Source: Gaeumannomyces sp. JS-464
Taxonomy: Eukaryota > Ascomycota > Sordariomycetes > Magnaporthales > Magnaporthaceae
DNA: 64,000 nt
Direction: 5' to 3'
Assembly (NCBI GenBank): GCA_002197995.1
Contig: NGZR01000001.1
Span: 3,348,001 to 3,412,000 of the forward strand
Numbering within the stretch: the stretch's first letter is position 1; every line of letters starts with the position of its first letter. Of this stretch, positions 12,440-23,744 are shown piece by piece. The notes beneath the pieces are model-generated. The model was not told the origin of the DNA and did no database searches. It worked only from the letters and a program-made list of their open reading frames with translations. The translations under genes were made by a program, and so were the position numbers.

Positions 12440-14500
12440 AAATGTTATTATCGGCCGCAAATTTTTAAATTACTACGATATCGTAATGGATTACCGCTAT
12501 CGAATGCTATTTTTTCCAAACCACATATTTTCGACGCCCGTTTTCGCCGACATTTGTATAAACGAATCCGGAAAGCTGCTTTTAAACCCGGCCTAAAATA
12601 AAAAGGTGCTCGAGCGAAACCGCCGTATAAAAATCGAAAATAAACGCCGTATAGCAAACTGCTATAGCGATTAGCACCAAACCGCTATGGAAAAAAAAAT
12701 TAGCGAGCTGGTAACCAAACGGCCCGAAAAGCCCGCAACGAAAAAGCCGGAGCAGTTTAAACGTGTGCAGCTTATTTTGCTAAAAAAAAACCCCAAAAAG
12801 CTATCCGGATGGGAAAAGGGCATTGCTAAAATGCAAAGGGCATTTGCGGACGACATTTTAACCGAGCTTCCGAAACGCGAGCCCGTTCCCTCCGTAAAGC
12901 CCGAAACTAAAAGGAGGCGTTTTAAACAAAACGGTTAAAGCCATTATATTATAATAAAAATGCTGTAGGATAGTACAAAAAAAAGATCGATATCGCTTGC
13001 CTAAAAGCCGTAAGCTTTTATAAAACAGCGTTTTTAAAAAAGACTAAGGTTTTTACCATAACCTTTTACGAAATCGACCGTTTTATTTAAAATAAAAGGG
13101 AAATAAAACATAAATTGGAAAACCTTTTGCCATATAACAAGGAGGAGCTTAGGCAGAAAGCCTAAAACGCGGTGCTTGTAAAATACCACGATTTACTCCG
13201 CAATTTTAGCAAAGCGAACTTTAACGAGCTGCCCCCGAAAAAGCCGAAAGTTAACCATTTTATTAACTTGGAAAGCGACTTTTAAACGTTAAGATTTAGC
13301 CCACTATATAAAATAACGCTAAAGGAATTGGAAGCGTGCCGATAATACTTCCGAAAAAACCTTTATAAAGGGTTTTTAAAACCAAGCACCGCTTTATAAG
13401 CAGCGCTTATCCTATTCGCGAAAAAAGCCAACGGGGATTCCGATTATGCGTAAACTACCGGAAGCTTAACGCATTAACTAAAAAAAACGTCCATTTATTG
13501 CTTTTAATCGAAAAAACGCTGGCTAAAATTAAATAAGCACGGATTTTTACTAAAATCGATATCCGTTAAGCTTTTTACCGCATTCGTATAGCGGAAAGCA
13601 TGGAAAACCTAACAATTTTCCGGACGAAATACGGGACGTTCCGGTATAGGTTTTCCCGTTCGGCCTTACAAATAAACCTGCCACCTTTTAAAGATTTATT
13701 AACTTAATATTAATAAAAACCTAAACGATTTTTATTCGGCTTATATTAATAACATTTTAATTTAATCCGATAACCTTAACGAACACCGGACTTACGTAAA
13801 AAAAGTGCTCGAAAAGCTTTAAAAGGCCGGCTTTTAAACGGATATTAAAAAATGCGAATTTCATATAACCCGTACGAAATTCCTCGGGTTTATTATCGAA
13901 ATTAAAGGCATTAAGGTTAACCCCGACAAGGTTATCGCTGTCCGCAACTAAAAAAAGCCGATTACCGTTAAAAAAATTTAGTTTTTTTTTAGTTTTTGCA
14001 ACTTTTACAAAAAGTTCGTACCGGAGTATAGCAAATTAGCTAAACCGTTAACGGGCTTAACTAAAAAAAACGTCCCGTTTTTATGGAAAAACCTTTAGCA
14101 AAAAGCGTTCGACGATTTAAAACGACGATTGCTGTTAGCCTTTATATTGCGCTATTTTAAGCAGGATTTGGAAACTCGGGTCGAAATAAACGCGTTTAAC
14201 GGAGTAATAACCGGCGTGCTAAGCCAGCTGTTTAAAAACGGGGATTAGCACCCAATTGCCTTTTTTTCGAAAACCATAGCGCCGGCGGAATACAACTACG
14301 AGGCATATAATAAGGAATTTCTAACCGTGGTTCGGGCTTTAAAAGTATGGCGTTTTAAACTGGTAGGATTGCTAAAGCCCTTTTTTATCGTTACCGATTA
14401 TAAAGCGTTTAAATATTTCTCGATTAAAAAACTGCTTAATATAAAACAAGCAGGCTGGGCGGATTTTATAGCCTAGTACCATTTCGAAATTACGTACCGG
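12440..14500 (+). pseudogene. Gypsy protease/reverse transcriptase/RNase H region, active site destroyed
   Basis: Between 12687 and 12938 an open stretch is rich in Lys and Pro. The RT active site lies at 13742-13753 and reads YINN where YIDD or FIDD is expected: both catalytic Asp codons are Asn codons. The following segment (VKKVLEKL, KKCEFH, TRTKFLGFI, then TKKNVPFLWK) matches Ty3/gypsy RT and the start of RNase H closely and in frame. RNase H continues to about 14480 (NALTKKTGKAG). Stops occur throughout. Confidence 0.8.
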
Positions 14501-14636
14501 CCGGGATTTGAAAACGCCGCCGCAAACGCCTTAACAAAAAAGACCGGAAAAGCTGGCGACGCAAAAGGAAAAGCGGAACGCCGAGCGTATTATAAAAGTT
14601 TTCCATTATCGCGAAGCCGGAGTAAACGAAATCTTC

Positions 14637-16000
14637 GTGCTGGATTTAAAAAAGGCCTTCCCGATGGACAAGCCGAGCATTGCAAACAGTACGGTTAAAA
14701 GGATAATGCTCGCGGATAAAATGTTAAAAGCAAACCTAATAGCCATTTCGCTTTCCCCGGATAAGCAAAAAGCTGCTAACGGGAAGTTTAAATGGACGAC
14801 TATTACCGAAGGATACCTTTTCCGTTACGGCAAGCTAATAGTGCTAAAAAAGAAAATCCGACTTTAATTACTAAAGTAATACGGGAGGCTTATAATAGCC
14901 TGGCTACGGGATACCCCGGCCGGAATAAAACGAAACGGTTGGTTATTGCCCAATATTGGTGGCCGGGCATAACCGCGAACGTCGATCGCTATATTAACAA
15001 TTGCTTTTGCCGATTATTAAAGCGACCAAAAGATAAAACACCAAAGCTGTTACACCCGATCCCAATCTTTTACCAGTAAAAGCAACATTTAATTATTAAT
15101 TTTAAAGCGATGCCCTTTTTCCGCAAAGGCTACGATAATGCTTTTGTAATTATAAATGCGTTTTTTAAAAGGTTTTGGACCGTTTTATGCAAAAAGACGG
15201 CTACGGCTAAAAATGCAGCCATAATGTTTTACGAAGGACTATAGCGGATTTGGGGATTTCCAGCCACCGTAGGATTAAACCGAGGCCCCCAATTCGTATC
15301 GGCCTTTACCGATAAGCTGGCGGCCGTTTTAGGCATAAACTGGAAACTTTTCAATTTAAAACATTTACAATCGGCCGGCCAAGCGGAAATTATAAACGCT
15401 TACCTAAATTAGCGATTACGGATATTCGTTAATCATTTCCAAAACGATTAGGACGAAACGATTCCGGCTTTAAACTAAATGCAAGCCTCGTTTTTTTATA
15501 AGGCGCTAGGTAGCATGTTTTTATACGAGGTAACAATTGGTTCCCTTTTACTATGCCATTTCGATTGGAAGCGTCGCACGAAAAAGTTCGGTGGTATGGC
15601 GGCCGCGAAACGGATTACCCGCGCAAAGGCTTAAGCGTTTGTGGATCGATTGCAAAAGTACGCCGAAACGGTTAAAAACATTTTGCAGAAAAGCTAAAAC
15701 CGTATAACGTAACAAGCCAATAAGCACCGAAAAAAGCCGGATTTCGGTATTAGCGATCGAGTGTTTATCTTTCGCAAAACTGGCTTTACGAATCGCTTTG
15801 CCGATAAGTTAAACTTTTTTATAATAAAAGAACACTTCCTAATTAAAGCCAAAAAAGGGCATTCCTATAAGCTCGAAATGCCAAAAGGCTGGAAAAGATC
15901 GACGGTATACCATGCAAACCGCTTGCGCAAGTATAGCAATAACCCGATAAAAGGGCAAAAGCTACCAAAACCGGCAGCCGAATACGTGGACGAAAAGGCA
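14637..16000 (+). pseudogene. Gypsy integrase, RIP-damaged
   Basis: The zinc-binding region reads EAYNSLATGYPGRNKTKRL then QYWWPGITANVDRYINNC, close to the canonical H-H-C-C arrangement with some residues lost. Core fragments follow at 15100-15700. The C-terminal part at 15761-16012 (VFIFRKTGF...KGHSYKLEMPKGWK) is open for 83 codons and is the GPY/F-type region preceding the chromodomain. Confidence 0.8.
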
Positions 16001-16012
16001 AAAAAGGAATAA

Positions 16013-16180
16013 GTGGTAAACCATGTAAAATCGTTACGGGTTTATTACGGCAAACTACAATACCAAATCGAGTGGAAAGGATGGGACCCCGACCCGGCCT
16101 AATACCCGGCCGAGAACTTTAAAAAAGCGCCTAAGGTTTTAAAGAAGTATTACGAGGCTTACCTTTAACAGCCAAGCCCC
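16013..16180 (+). pseudogene. Chromodomain at the integrase C terminus
   Basis: After the stop near 16012 the same frame continues VVNHVKSLRVYYGKLQYQIE, WKGWDPD and PAENFKKAPKVLKKYYE. This has the aromatic residues and the W-x-x-W/YPAENF pattern of a chromodomain, which in chromoviruses directs integration to marked heterochromatin. One stop sits before YPAENF, at a position that is often Trp/Gln. Confidence 0.8.
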
Positions 16181-16365
16181 CCGGCGCGGCTAAAGCAGTG
16201 GGAAGCAGCATACAAAGCCGGGACGGAAAACCCGGCCCACAAAGACGATAACCGACCGGCGAAGGGCCAGAAAGCCCCAAAGTACGCCTTCCGGCAGCGC
16301 CGAAGCAAGAAACCATAATGCGGGAACTAATGTATTGCCGACGCTTTTGTTAGGGGAGGGGGTAG

Positions 16366-16587
16366 TGTTATGGTATGGCGGGCCTTCGCGGGCTTCCACC
16401 CTATTAAGGCCAAGGCACGGGGGTTACGTGGTGGCCATTGGCCCGTACATCAATTGGCCGCACGGAAAACCCTGCCAATCAATCCCGGTGCTCCGCACCA
16501 CTTTTTCTTTCCTGTTCCTTAGCTTTAAATAGCCTTAAGTTTAGGGTATATTACAGCCAGCCTTTTTTCCCAACGGCAATCGTAACA
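16366..16587 (+). repeat. Gypsy 3' LTR (222 bp)
   Basis: It begins TGTTATGGTATGGCGGGCC and ends AACGGCAATCGTAACA. It is followed directly by GTACA (16588-16592), the right target-site copy. Confidence 0.95.
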
Positions 16588-17880
16588 GTACAGGCTTTAT
16601 AAAACAGTTCGGGTGGTCGGCTGGGTACGGGCTTAAGCAGTTTGCGCATTGCGGAAAGGCCGTGCATAACGATACGTACTGGCCGTCGTTTATTTTCCCG
16701 CTTAAAAGCATTTATCGGCCTGGGACAATTGCGAGCTACGTAAAAGCCGTGGCAATCGGGGGTATGTTGCGTAACCAGCGGGTGTCGTTATACACGACGT
16801 AAAAAAAACGTAATCTTTTAAAGCCTAAACCCGGTTACGCGTGTATAAAAAGATATAATGTATAATATACGCTTTTAGTAATTAGCGCCGGTTTTAAAAA
16901 GTTTAACGCTTACCGGTTTATGCTTTATTTAAGCTTTTATTTCCTCCTGAATTAGTTTTTTTAATACCGGGACATTTTGTTCGAAGCCGTTCGTTAAAAA
17001 CGTAAAGCATTTAGAAATTACGTAATTAAACCAAATTTTAAGCTTTTCGATTTTTTCGGCGTTATATAAACGGCTTAATTCGGATCGATATTACAAAAGC
17101 CGGTTTTAAATATTAACCGTTTTTGCTTTTAACACGAATTTAATAAAAGTTCGATAAGCTTTTAGGACGTTGGCTATCGTAAACGGCAAATCCCTGCTAT
17201 CGGTAAAAGCTTTACAAATATTAAAGCCCGTTTATTAATTGGCTTAAGCTTGTTTTTTTTCCGGGATTTTAACAAAAACACGGAAATCGGCTTTAAGCCG
17301 GGCGGGAAAGCGGGGCTCCCGGGGTGCACGGTTTTTTAAGGCTTATGCGGGTTATTAGGGTTATTAAAGCCCTATTCGGGCCGCCGCCGCGTAAATAATC
17401 GGGGGCGGGCGTTGCGGGTTAAGCGCGTAAAGTTCCGAAGCTTCGTAAAGGTTTTTTTCCTTTTAAGCCGGCGTTAGCAAGCCGAAAAAGGCTTGTTTAG
17501 CGTATTCGATAAAACAATCCTTTTAGCCGTTAGCTTCGAGGATTGCTTTTAATAGGAAGGAAGCGATGTCGGCGTCGATAAAACAAGCGAGGGTTGTGCA
17601 AATTAAAGCCGTTTGCTATTACTTGCGGCTATAACTCGCAATAATTTCCTCCGCGGCCGCCGCAACCGATTTAAAGGGTGGGCGCGTAAGCCGGGGGTAA
17701 AAAGGGAAGGGAAAGGAAAGGAAAAGGGCATTTGTGCCGGTACTGCCGTCGTGGGTGCCTTCCGGCCTTAAACGGGCCCTGTTGGGTATTGCGAATTCCG
17801 CAACGGGAACGGCGTGGTCGGGTGCGCTAACGCGCGGGGGGGCCCGGGTGGCAGCGGCGCGTTCCTCCAAGCCGTTGGGC
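16588..17880 (-). pseudogene. LINE-A ORF1, 5' part
   Basis: Read leftward from about 17880 the frame contains AATRAPPRVSAPDHAVPVAE, a Ser/Pro-rich part, and AAAAEEIIASYSRK near 17630. It continues with stops to the zinc-knuckle region that was split by the Gypsy. The same protein pattern occurs in the second copy at 61958-63405. An ATG start is not evident; the conserved block begins at a TTG codon, so the true start may lie upstream. Confidence 0.7.
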
Positions 17881-18060
17881 CGACGAGGAGGGCGCGCGCC
17901 ACCCTATTGGCTAAAAGGGGAGCCGTTAGCAACGGCATATTGCCGTCGCCAGCGCCGTTGGTAGGCGTGGTTATTGGTATTAAGTCGTTAATTGGCGGTG
18001 TTAAAGATTTGTATGCAATTTGGCAATGTGCACTAACAACGCGATGCTAAAAATTGGTAA

Positions 18061-18351
18061 ATTCGAAAAAGGTGGTGGAATGGTTGCTGCCGACACGGGA
18101 GTAAGACAGCTAGAAAAGGTGGCCCCGCAGGATATCGTCGTCGCTGCGAATCAAATCTCTAACCTGGCTACGAGGTCGCCCACGGCGTTTTTAGAAACTG
18201 CTTAAAATAACCCGACAATATGACACACGCTCGTCATCTCTTTTTCCTGCGCCTTGCTCCGCCTCTTAAACAGGCTTGCCTTATTTTCCCTTTTTATACC
18301 GCTTTTAATGCGTGCTAATAGCAGTGCAAAACCTAACCGGCGCAGGGAGGG
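18061..18351. other. Spacer between LINE-A 5' end and Copia-1
   Basis: About 290 bp are not recognised. Some of it may be further LINE-A leader that has diverged from the other copy. No coding signal beyond short frames. Confidence 0.5.
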
Positions 18352-18356
18352 GTTTA
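18352..18356. repeat. Target-site duplication GTTTA, left copy
   Basis: GTTTA precedes the 5' LTR and is repeated at 23740-23744 after the 3' LTR. Confidence 0.93.
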
Positions 18357-18526
18357 TGTCAAAGGTGGCCCGGAGTCACGTGGGTGGCAACTGGTGCCCC
18401 ACAGCTTTAGGCCTATGCACTGGCCCTAGTATTTTGGCCTGCGCGCGCCCTAGCCCGCGATCCAGTAAAGTAGTTAAAAAACAATTACCAATCACTTTAG
18501 GTGCTTATCGTCGCGCACTTCCATTA
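18357..18526 (+). repeat. Copia-1 5' LTR (170 bp)
   Basis: It begins TGTCAAAGGTGGCCCGGAG and ends CTTCCATTA (CA changed to TA). It contains the core CAACTGGTGCCCCACAG unchanged from the 3' LTR, so the short LTRs have largely escaped the damage seen inside. Confidence 0.95.
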
Positions 18527-18538
18527 GGTTATAAGCCC
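18527..18538 (+). promoter_or_regulatory. Probable primer-binding site, initiator-tRNA half-molecule type
   Basis: GGTTATAAGCCC follows the LTR directly. With one G-to-A change undone (GGTTATGAGCCC) it would pair with the anticodon arm of initiator tRNA-Met (GGGCTCATAACC), the priming mode known for some Copia elements. The other two Copia-type elements here carry the same block in the same place. Confidence 0.6.
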
Positions 18539-18719
18539 TCGCGCCGCCGTTAACGATATTTCTACCTAATTAGGAGAGATCAACGGTGCACGAGTTGTTT
18601 CCCGTTGCTTGCGTTCTCCCGCCGTGGATTACGGGCGAAGCGCAGCAGTTAGAAAACCGTTAAACGACAATTAACAAAGCCGCGTTCGGCGCCGATTAGC
18701 AACCATAACAAAGCAATAA

Positions 18720-19760
18720 TAATAACCCTTTTAGCGTTTAAAAGCACTGTTTTCCTTGCAATCCAACGCTTTTGTACGCGTTAAAAAAGCCAACAAAGCT
18801 GCCGAGATGGCGGAATACCGCGAAGTCGCAGTAAAGGTCCCGGACCTGCTAAGGCCTTTTAACCTGGAAATATAAAAGCGCATTATCCGAGTGCATTTAA
18901 CCGCTTTCCGCAATATCTTTTTTATATTTGCTAATCCTCCGGCCAAACCGGTTGGAGCGGAGGACGACGAAGCTGTATAGTTATAGGCTTTTAAAAGGAC
19001 ATTAATATGGTATTACATCCGCAATAATATCGAAAAAGTAACCACGGATTTGGAAAAGGCCGGCTAGGACCGCCCTAAAAACGACGAGGATTAAAACCCA
19101 AAGGCTTTTTGGGACAAGGTAATTAGCACTATTGGAATTACCGCTAACGGCCGTTTCGACGCCTTAATTAACGAATTTATACAATTTCGGTAGAAAAGTT
19201 CGACGGTAACGTTAAAAAGTATACGAACCGCTAGTTACAAATAAAGCAGGCTTTGGATTAAGCCAATATTAACATTCCGGATCGGATGCTTATAAGGAGC
19301 CTCGTTAACGGGCTTAGCGCCACCTACCCTTTTGCGGTGGCTATAGCTTTAGGGAGTTGTAAAAGCGAGCGCCGCACTTTCGCTAACTTTATTTCGAAAG
19401 TGCTCGAAAACACGGCGGTTATAAAGGCCTTGGAGTCGAGGGCTATGGCTAACATTAACAAAAAGCCGGAAAAACCTTAGGGCCGAGGGAAAAGCCGAAG
19501 CCTTGCAGTAAAAAGGGTTGCACTATCGTTTCGCGTGCTCCCCACTACGATAAGTGCGGTAAGCATTACAAAAGCGGCGACAACAACTGCTAGCTTTTGC
19601 ACTTTAAACTCGAGGAGGCCTAAAAGGCTAAATATCCGAAGCGGCGCTTTTAGCGAGGCAATAAGGCAGCCAACGAGGCTATAGCCAACCCGAAGGCTGC
19701 CGATTATACTGGTGGTATGCCGGTTGATCGAAGCAGTGCTAGCTAATACAACATGGCTAA
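18720..19760 (+). pseudogene. Copia-1 gag with CCHC knuckle, damaged
   Basis: An open stretch at 19286-19480 contains NGLSATYPFAVAIALGSCKS, from the capsid-like part. At 19520-19620 the frame reads APHYDKCGKHYKSGDNNC, a CCHC-like zinc knuckle, followed by a stop where Trp is expected and LHFKLEE. The gag of the gag-only element at 28964-30616 is clearly related (PHHDRCGRHYIKGNDGCWLL). Confidence 0.7.
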
Positions 19761-19779
19761 TACCGCTTTAAGCAATATT

Positions 19780-21265
19780 AAGTGCCCGTAACGCCGTAAT
19801 AATCGACTCCGGCTCGTTTAAGCATTATTTTAACGATCGCAAATGGTTCACCTCGTTAAAAAAGCGCGAGGTTCCTTACAACGCTACTACGGCTAACGGC
19901 GGCGCCCAAGTTTCCGTTAAAAAAGGCACCGTCGAAATGCATTAGCGTAATAAAGCGGGCGTTATTACAGTTACCTTATAAGCAATTTTTACGCTTAAAT
20001 CCCTTTTTAACCTTTTTAGCTTTAGCAGGATGCGTAAGCAGGTTAAAAAACGATTAAACCGATTACTTCGTAACGCCCGATAACAAATGGTTAGGCAGCT
20101 ACCAAATTAACAATAACGTATAATTGCCAACGTTAACGTGCCCGCAAGCGCGCCCCGGGCTTTGTAGCCCTGGGCAACGCACTTAACGGAAAAACCGACC
20201 GACGGAGGTTAACGCACCGACCACGACAAAGCGCCCGGTGCTTTACGTGATAATGTCGGCGTTTAATGCATGCTAATAAAAAGGCGGTAATAACGGCCTG
20301 CCGCGTTGCAGCATTAAAGTCAGCTATTTCGAAGCATTAAAGCATACTTGTAACGGTTGTTTAAAAAGCAAAGCGATTTAAATTATCGGCAATCGTTATT
20401 TCCACCGCATTACCCGCTTTTTAGGCCGTATTTATATAAATATATTAACCATTTCGCCTATTTTATACGGCGGATATAATTACGCCGTTCATATTATTAA
20501 TAAGGCAATTACTTTTGGCTGGGTGATTTTTGCAATTAGCAAAGCTAGCGGAAATTTTACGAAAGTTTGTAATTAAATTAACTATATTAAACTTTAGTTA
20601 AGCATTAAAATACAAGCAATCCACACGGACGGTGGCACGGAGTTTAACCCGGAAAAGTTAAAAGCCTATTGCACTGCTCGAAGCAAAATTGCGAAATTAG
20701 CCCGGCGCGATGCCCGAAAATAAACAGCATCGTTAAACGTGCTAACCGTATTATACTTAACGCGGCTCGCACCGGGATTAACGCTAACGGCCTGCATAAA
20801 AAGTATTGGGTATATGCCTTGCAAGCAGCGAGGAAGGTGCTAAACTACATTTCAAATACAGCTTTTAGCGGCAAGGAAAGCCCGTACGAGGCGTGGGCAA
20901 AAGCAATCGGTTTAACGAGGAGTATTACCAACCACCAATCCGTACCTTCCGCATTTGGGGCGCGGTCGCTTAGGTGCTAATTAAACGGCAAACAAGCTAA
21001 AGCTAATAAAATGGCTTTTAAAGTAACGAAGGGCCGGCTTATAGGCTGGGAAGGCTTTTATAACGAAATCCTGCTAGTTAAGCCGGACGATATTAATAAG
21101 GTTTTCCGTTACCGTAACGCACGGATTAACGAGGGCGCTAGTAAACGCCGGAAATCGCTTTATAATTTTGTTAAAAAGGCGATCACCATTAACGAGGTTA
21201 ACGAAGCCGTTATTAAAAACTTTTACTTTATAATAGGCATTTGGGTTTATAATACTGCCTAATTA
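19780..21265 (+). pseudogene. Copia-1 protease and integrase region, damaged
   Basis: Near 19797 the frame reads NAVIIDSGSFKHYFNDRKWF, a retroviral-type aspartic protease site with D-S-G intact. Integrase core follows: HTDGGTEFNPEKLKAYC near 20620 supplies a D-x-x-x-E/F block. Then NSIVKRANRIILNAARTGIN and the stretch to 20980 with GKESPYEAW are characteristic of Copia integrases. An open stretch at 21011-21262 (AFKVTKGRLIGWEGF...IYRVYD-like) is the domain just before RT. Confidence 0.75.
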
Positions 21266-21339
21266 CTAATTCCACCGATAGCAACGATAGTAGCACCGGT
21301 GCAACTGGCGATATTGCCGGCCCCGGAAGTGATAACGAT

Positions 21340-23464
21340 TATCGCTTGCGGAGGAAACCGGGGAAACCGGAGCGGAGGACGAGGAGCCTGCCGCTGCAAA
21401 GCCTGAAAAGCCTAAGGAGCCCGCCGGCCCGGGCATGCCAATATCCGAGGGAACTCCCGAGCTTGGCAACGAGGCGGTTACGGTGCCCGCAGCGCCCAAA
21501 AAGAGGACCTGCAAAAAGCGGCCGCCGCCCCCGCCGAGTGACCGGCAATTGAAAAGCGCTTAACGACCCTTAAGCATTACGAAGCCCTAACACCAAAGAC
21601 CTGCAAAAAGAGGGAGCCCGTGGAGGCATTTACAACGGCTCGCTTCGAGCCTAAAAATATTAAAAAGGTGGCGGAAAAGGATCCGGGTAACCCTAAAAGC
21701 GCCGGAAACGACGAGAGCTTTTATAGCCTTAATACGAATACTAAAGCTGCCGAAAAAACTGCCCGAAAAACGGGTTTTGCACTTGTTAACGTTACGTACC
21801 CGGATGACGATATCGTTTTACCCTAAAGATCGGCGGCTTTGAAAATCCCCGACCTCGCGCTTTTCGGCGTCGCTACGGTGCCGGAAACACCGTATATTCC
21901 GGCCCATTATTACGACGCGGTAAAGCACAAAACCGAATACGAGCGATATTATAAGCCAGCAATGCAAAAGCAAATTAACACGTTGCTCGAAAAAGGCACG
22001 TAAATGCTAAAAAAATTGCCTTCGGGTGCTAAAACATTACCGGGCAAATGGGTATACGTGCTTAAGCTAACGCTTAACGGCGCTTTTAAAAAGATTAAAA
22101 CGCGTTAAGTTGTTTACGGCAATTACGACGATACTTCCGGGTAAGGATAAGGCTGCAACGTATGCGGCAATCGCTTATGCAGCATTTACGAGGGTGTTTT
22201 TTATGCTTACGGCCGTTAACGACTTTAAATGCCGCCAATTCGACTTCGTGGCTGCCTATCTCGGCGCTATCATACTTGGCAACGTTATGGTATACGTACA
22301 GCAACCTTAGGGCATTCCGGTTAGGCAAAAAGGCTACTATTGCCGTTTGAAAAAGGCATTTTACGGCTTTCGCAAATCGCCTTTATAATGGTATTAAACG
22401 ATTATTCCGGAGCTCGAGGCATTCGGTTTAAGCCGATTTACCAAAACGTTTGCCTTTACCGCAAAAAGGAAACGGGCGTTATGCTATTGCTTTACGTGGA
22501 CGATTTTTAAATTGCCGCCCGTACGGTTACGGAAATTAAAACCACCGTTACCGAGGTAGGTAGCCGGTTCGAAATAACCGCTTTGGGTAACGCAAAAACG
22601 TTCCTCGGCATGCAGGTTGTAAAGGATCGCCAGCGGAGGATTGTAAGCCTTTACCAACGCGATTATATTAATAAAATTATTACCAAATACGGACGGGAGG
22701 ATTTTAAAGCAGTGAAAACGCCTTAGCCTTTTGGCTTTATAATGCCGATCATTTGGGACCCTTTCCCGCACGAGGAGGTTTTGCGCTACCAGTCGGAAAT
22801 AGCGAGTATTGGCTACCTCGCTGGCATTACTCGCCCTAATATTACGTATACCGTAAGGAGGTTGCAAAAGGTTAACGCTAATCCCGGCAAAAAGCATTTA
22901 ACACTGCTAAAGCACTTTTGGCGCTATATTATTAGCATTAAAAGGCTCGCGCTTACTTTTAGCGGGCCTACCTACAGTGTTAAAGCGATAGGCCTAAAAG
23001 CTTACGAAAACGCCTCGTTCGCCAATTGCCTCCGTACGAGGGCATTTACAAGCGGCGTAATCGTTATGCTAGCGGGTGGTCCTATTTACTGGCAATTAAA
23101 AAAGCAAACTTTTATAACGACGTCGACGACGGAAGCGGAGTTCGTTAACCTCCTGCTAACGGGCCGGGCTTTGCTTTGGATTAAAGGCATTTTAAAGGAA
23201 ATTGGATACCTTTAGCGAGAAACTTTCGTGGTGCATACGGATAGCGCTAACGCCCAGGCGACGGTGTTAAACCCGTTGGAATTAGCCCGCACCCGCATGA
23301 TCGACTTCCGCTACAAGTGGGTAATCGATGCTGTAAAGCGTTAACTTTTCACCCTTAAGCTCGTTGGCACGGCCAATATAAAGGCGGACGGTTTTACGAA
23401 GGGCCTAACGGCGGAAGGACAAGCGAGGTTTATTATTCAGCTGGGAATGCAGCAAATGCCGTAA
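21340..23464 (+). pseudogene. Copia-1 reverse transcriptase and RNase H, partly open
   Basis: RT starts around 21900 (PAHYYDAVKHKTEYERYYKP) and the active site YVDD at 22493-22504 is intact, followed by a stop. GMQVVKDRQRRIVSLYQRDY follows. A 157-codon open frame (22742-23215) covers the connection and RNase H start, with TTSTTEAEFVNLL. The tail VVHTDSANAQATVLNPLELA ends at a stop at 23462-23464. A Pro/Ala-rich linker at about 21340-21550 precedes RT. Inactive because of several stops (e.g. after EKGT, KTR). Confidence 0.82.
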
Positions 23465-23569
23465 TAGACGGCTTACAGGAGAACCAGGGAAACACCACGG
23501 ATCTGGAGGATTACTACGTAAATGCGGGCTCGTAATGCCATTAGGGCCGTTATATGGCCTACGAGAGGG

Positions 23570-23739
23570 TGTTAAAGGTGGCCCGGAGTCACGTGGGTGG
23601 CAACTGGTGCCCCACAGCTTTAGGCCTATGCACTGGCCTTAGTATTTTGGCCTGCGCGCGCTTTAGCCCGCGATCCAGTAAAGTAGTTAAAAAACAATCA
23701 CCAATCACTTTGGGTGCCTGTCGTCGCGCACCTCCATCA
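23570..23739 (+). repeat. Copia-1 3' LTR (170 bp)
   Basis: It begins TGTTAAAGGTGGCCCGGAG and ends CCTCCATCA. It differs from the 5' copy by a few transitions and is followed by GTTTA (23740-23744). Confidence 0.95.
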
Positions 23740-23744
23740 GTTTA

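Larger units (their letters stand above)
9909..16587 (+). mobile_element. Ty3/gypsy chromodomain retrotransposon (chromovirus), complete but RIP-damaged
   Basis: The element is 6679 bp long, with two 222-bp LTRs and a perfect 5-bp target duplication. Order on the plus strand is gag (10.3-12 kb), RT (13-14.1 kb), RNase H (14.1-14.5 kb), integrase (14.8-15.9 kb), chromodomain (16.0-16.17 kb) and a purine tract AGGGGAGGGGG at 16352-16362 just before the 3' LTR. RT-before-integrase plus a C-terminal chromodomain places it with fungal chromoviruses (MAGGY/Pyret-like). It sits inside LINE-A ORF1 and so is younger than LINE-A. Confidence 0.92.
6500..18060 (-). mobile_element. LINE-A: Tad-like non-LTR retrotransposon, split by a Gypsy insertion
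   Basis: The minus strand carries a two-ORF LINE: ORF1 from 17870 to 16588 and, beyond the Gypsy element, 9908 to 9419; then ORF2 with endonuclease and RT to 6526. The 5' leader (17880-18060) matches the upstream part of a second copy on the plus strand at 61740-61960. Joining bases 16588 and 9908 across the Gypsy rebuilds the sequence seen in the uninterrupted copy near 63205-63245. A run of T at about 6510 just beyond the ORF2 stop may be the poly-A end or an internal A-run. RIP-type stops are frequent. Confidence 0.85.
18357..23739 (+). mobile_element. Copia-1: complete Ty1/copia retrotransposon, RIP-damaged
   Basis: The element is 5383 bp long with 170-bp LTRs and a GTTTA duplication. 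After the 5' LTR comes GGTTATAAGCCC, a probable primer-binding site. Domain order is gag with zinc knuckle (18.7-19.7 kb), protease (about 19.8 kb), integrase (20.3-21.2 kb), RT with YVDD at 22493-22504, and RNase H ending at 23464. A purine tract (ACGAGAGGG, 23561-23569) precedes the 3' LTR. Interior stops are common; several long frames (e.g. 22742-23215) remain open. Confidence 0.93.
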
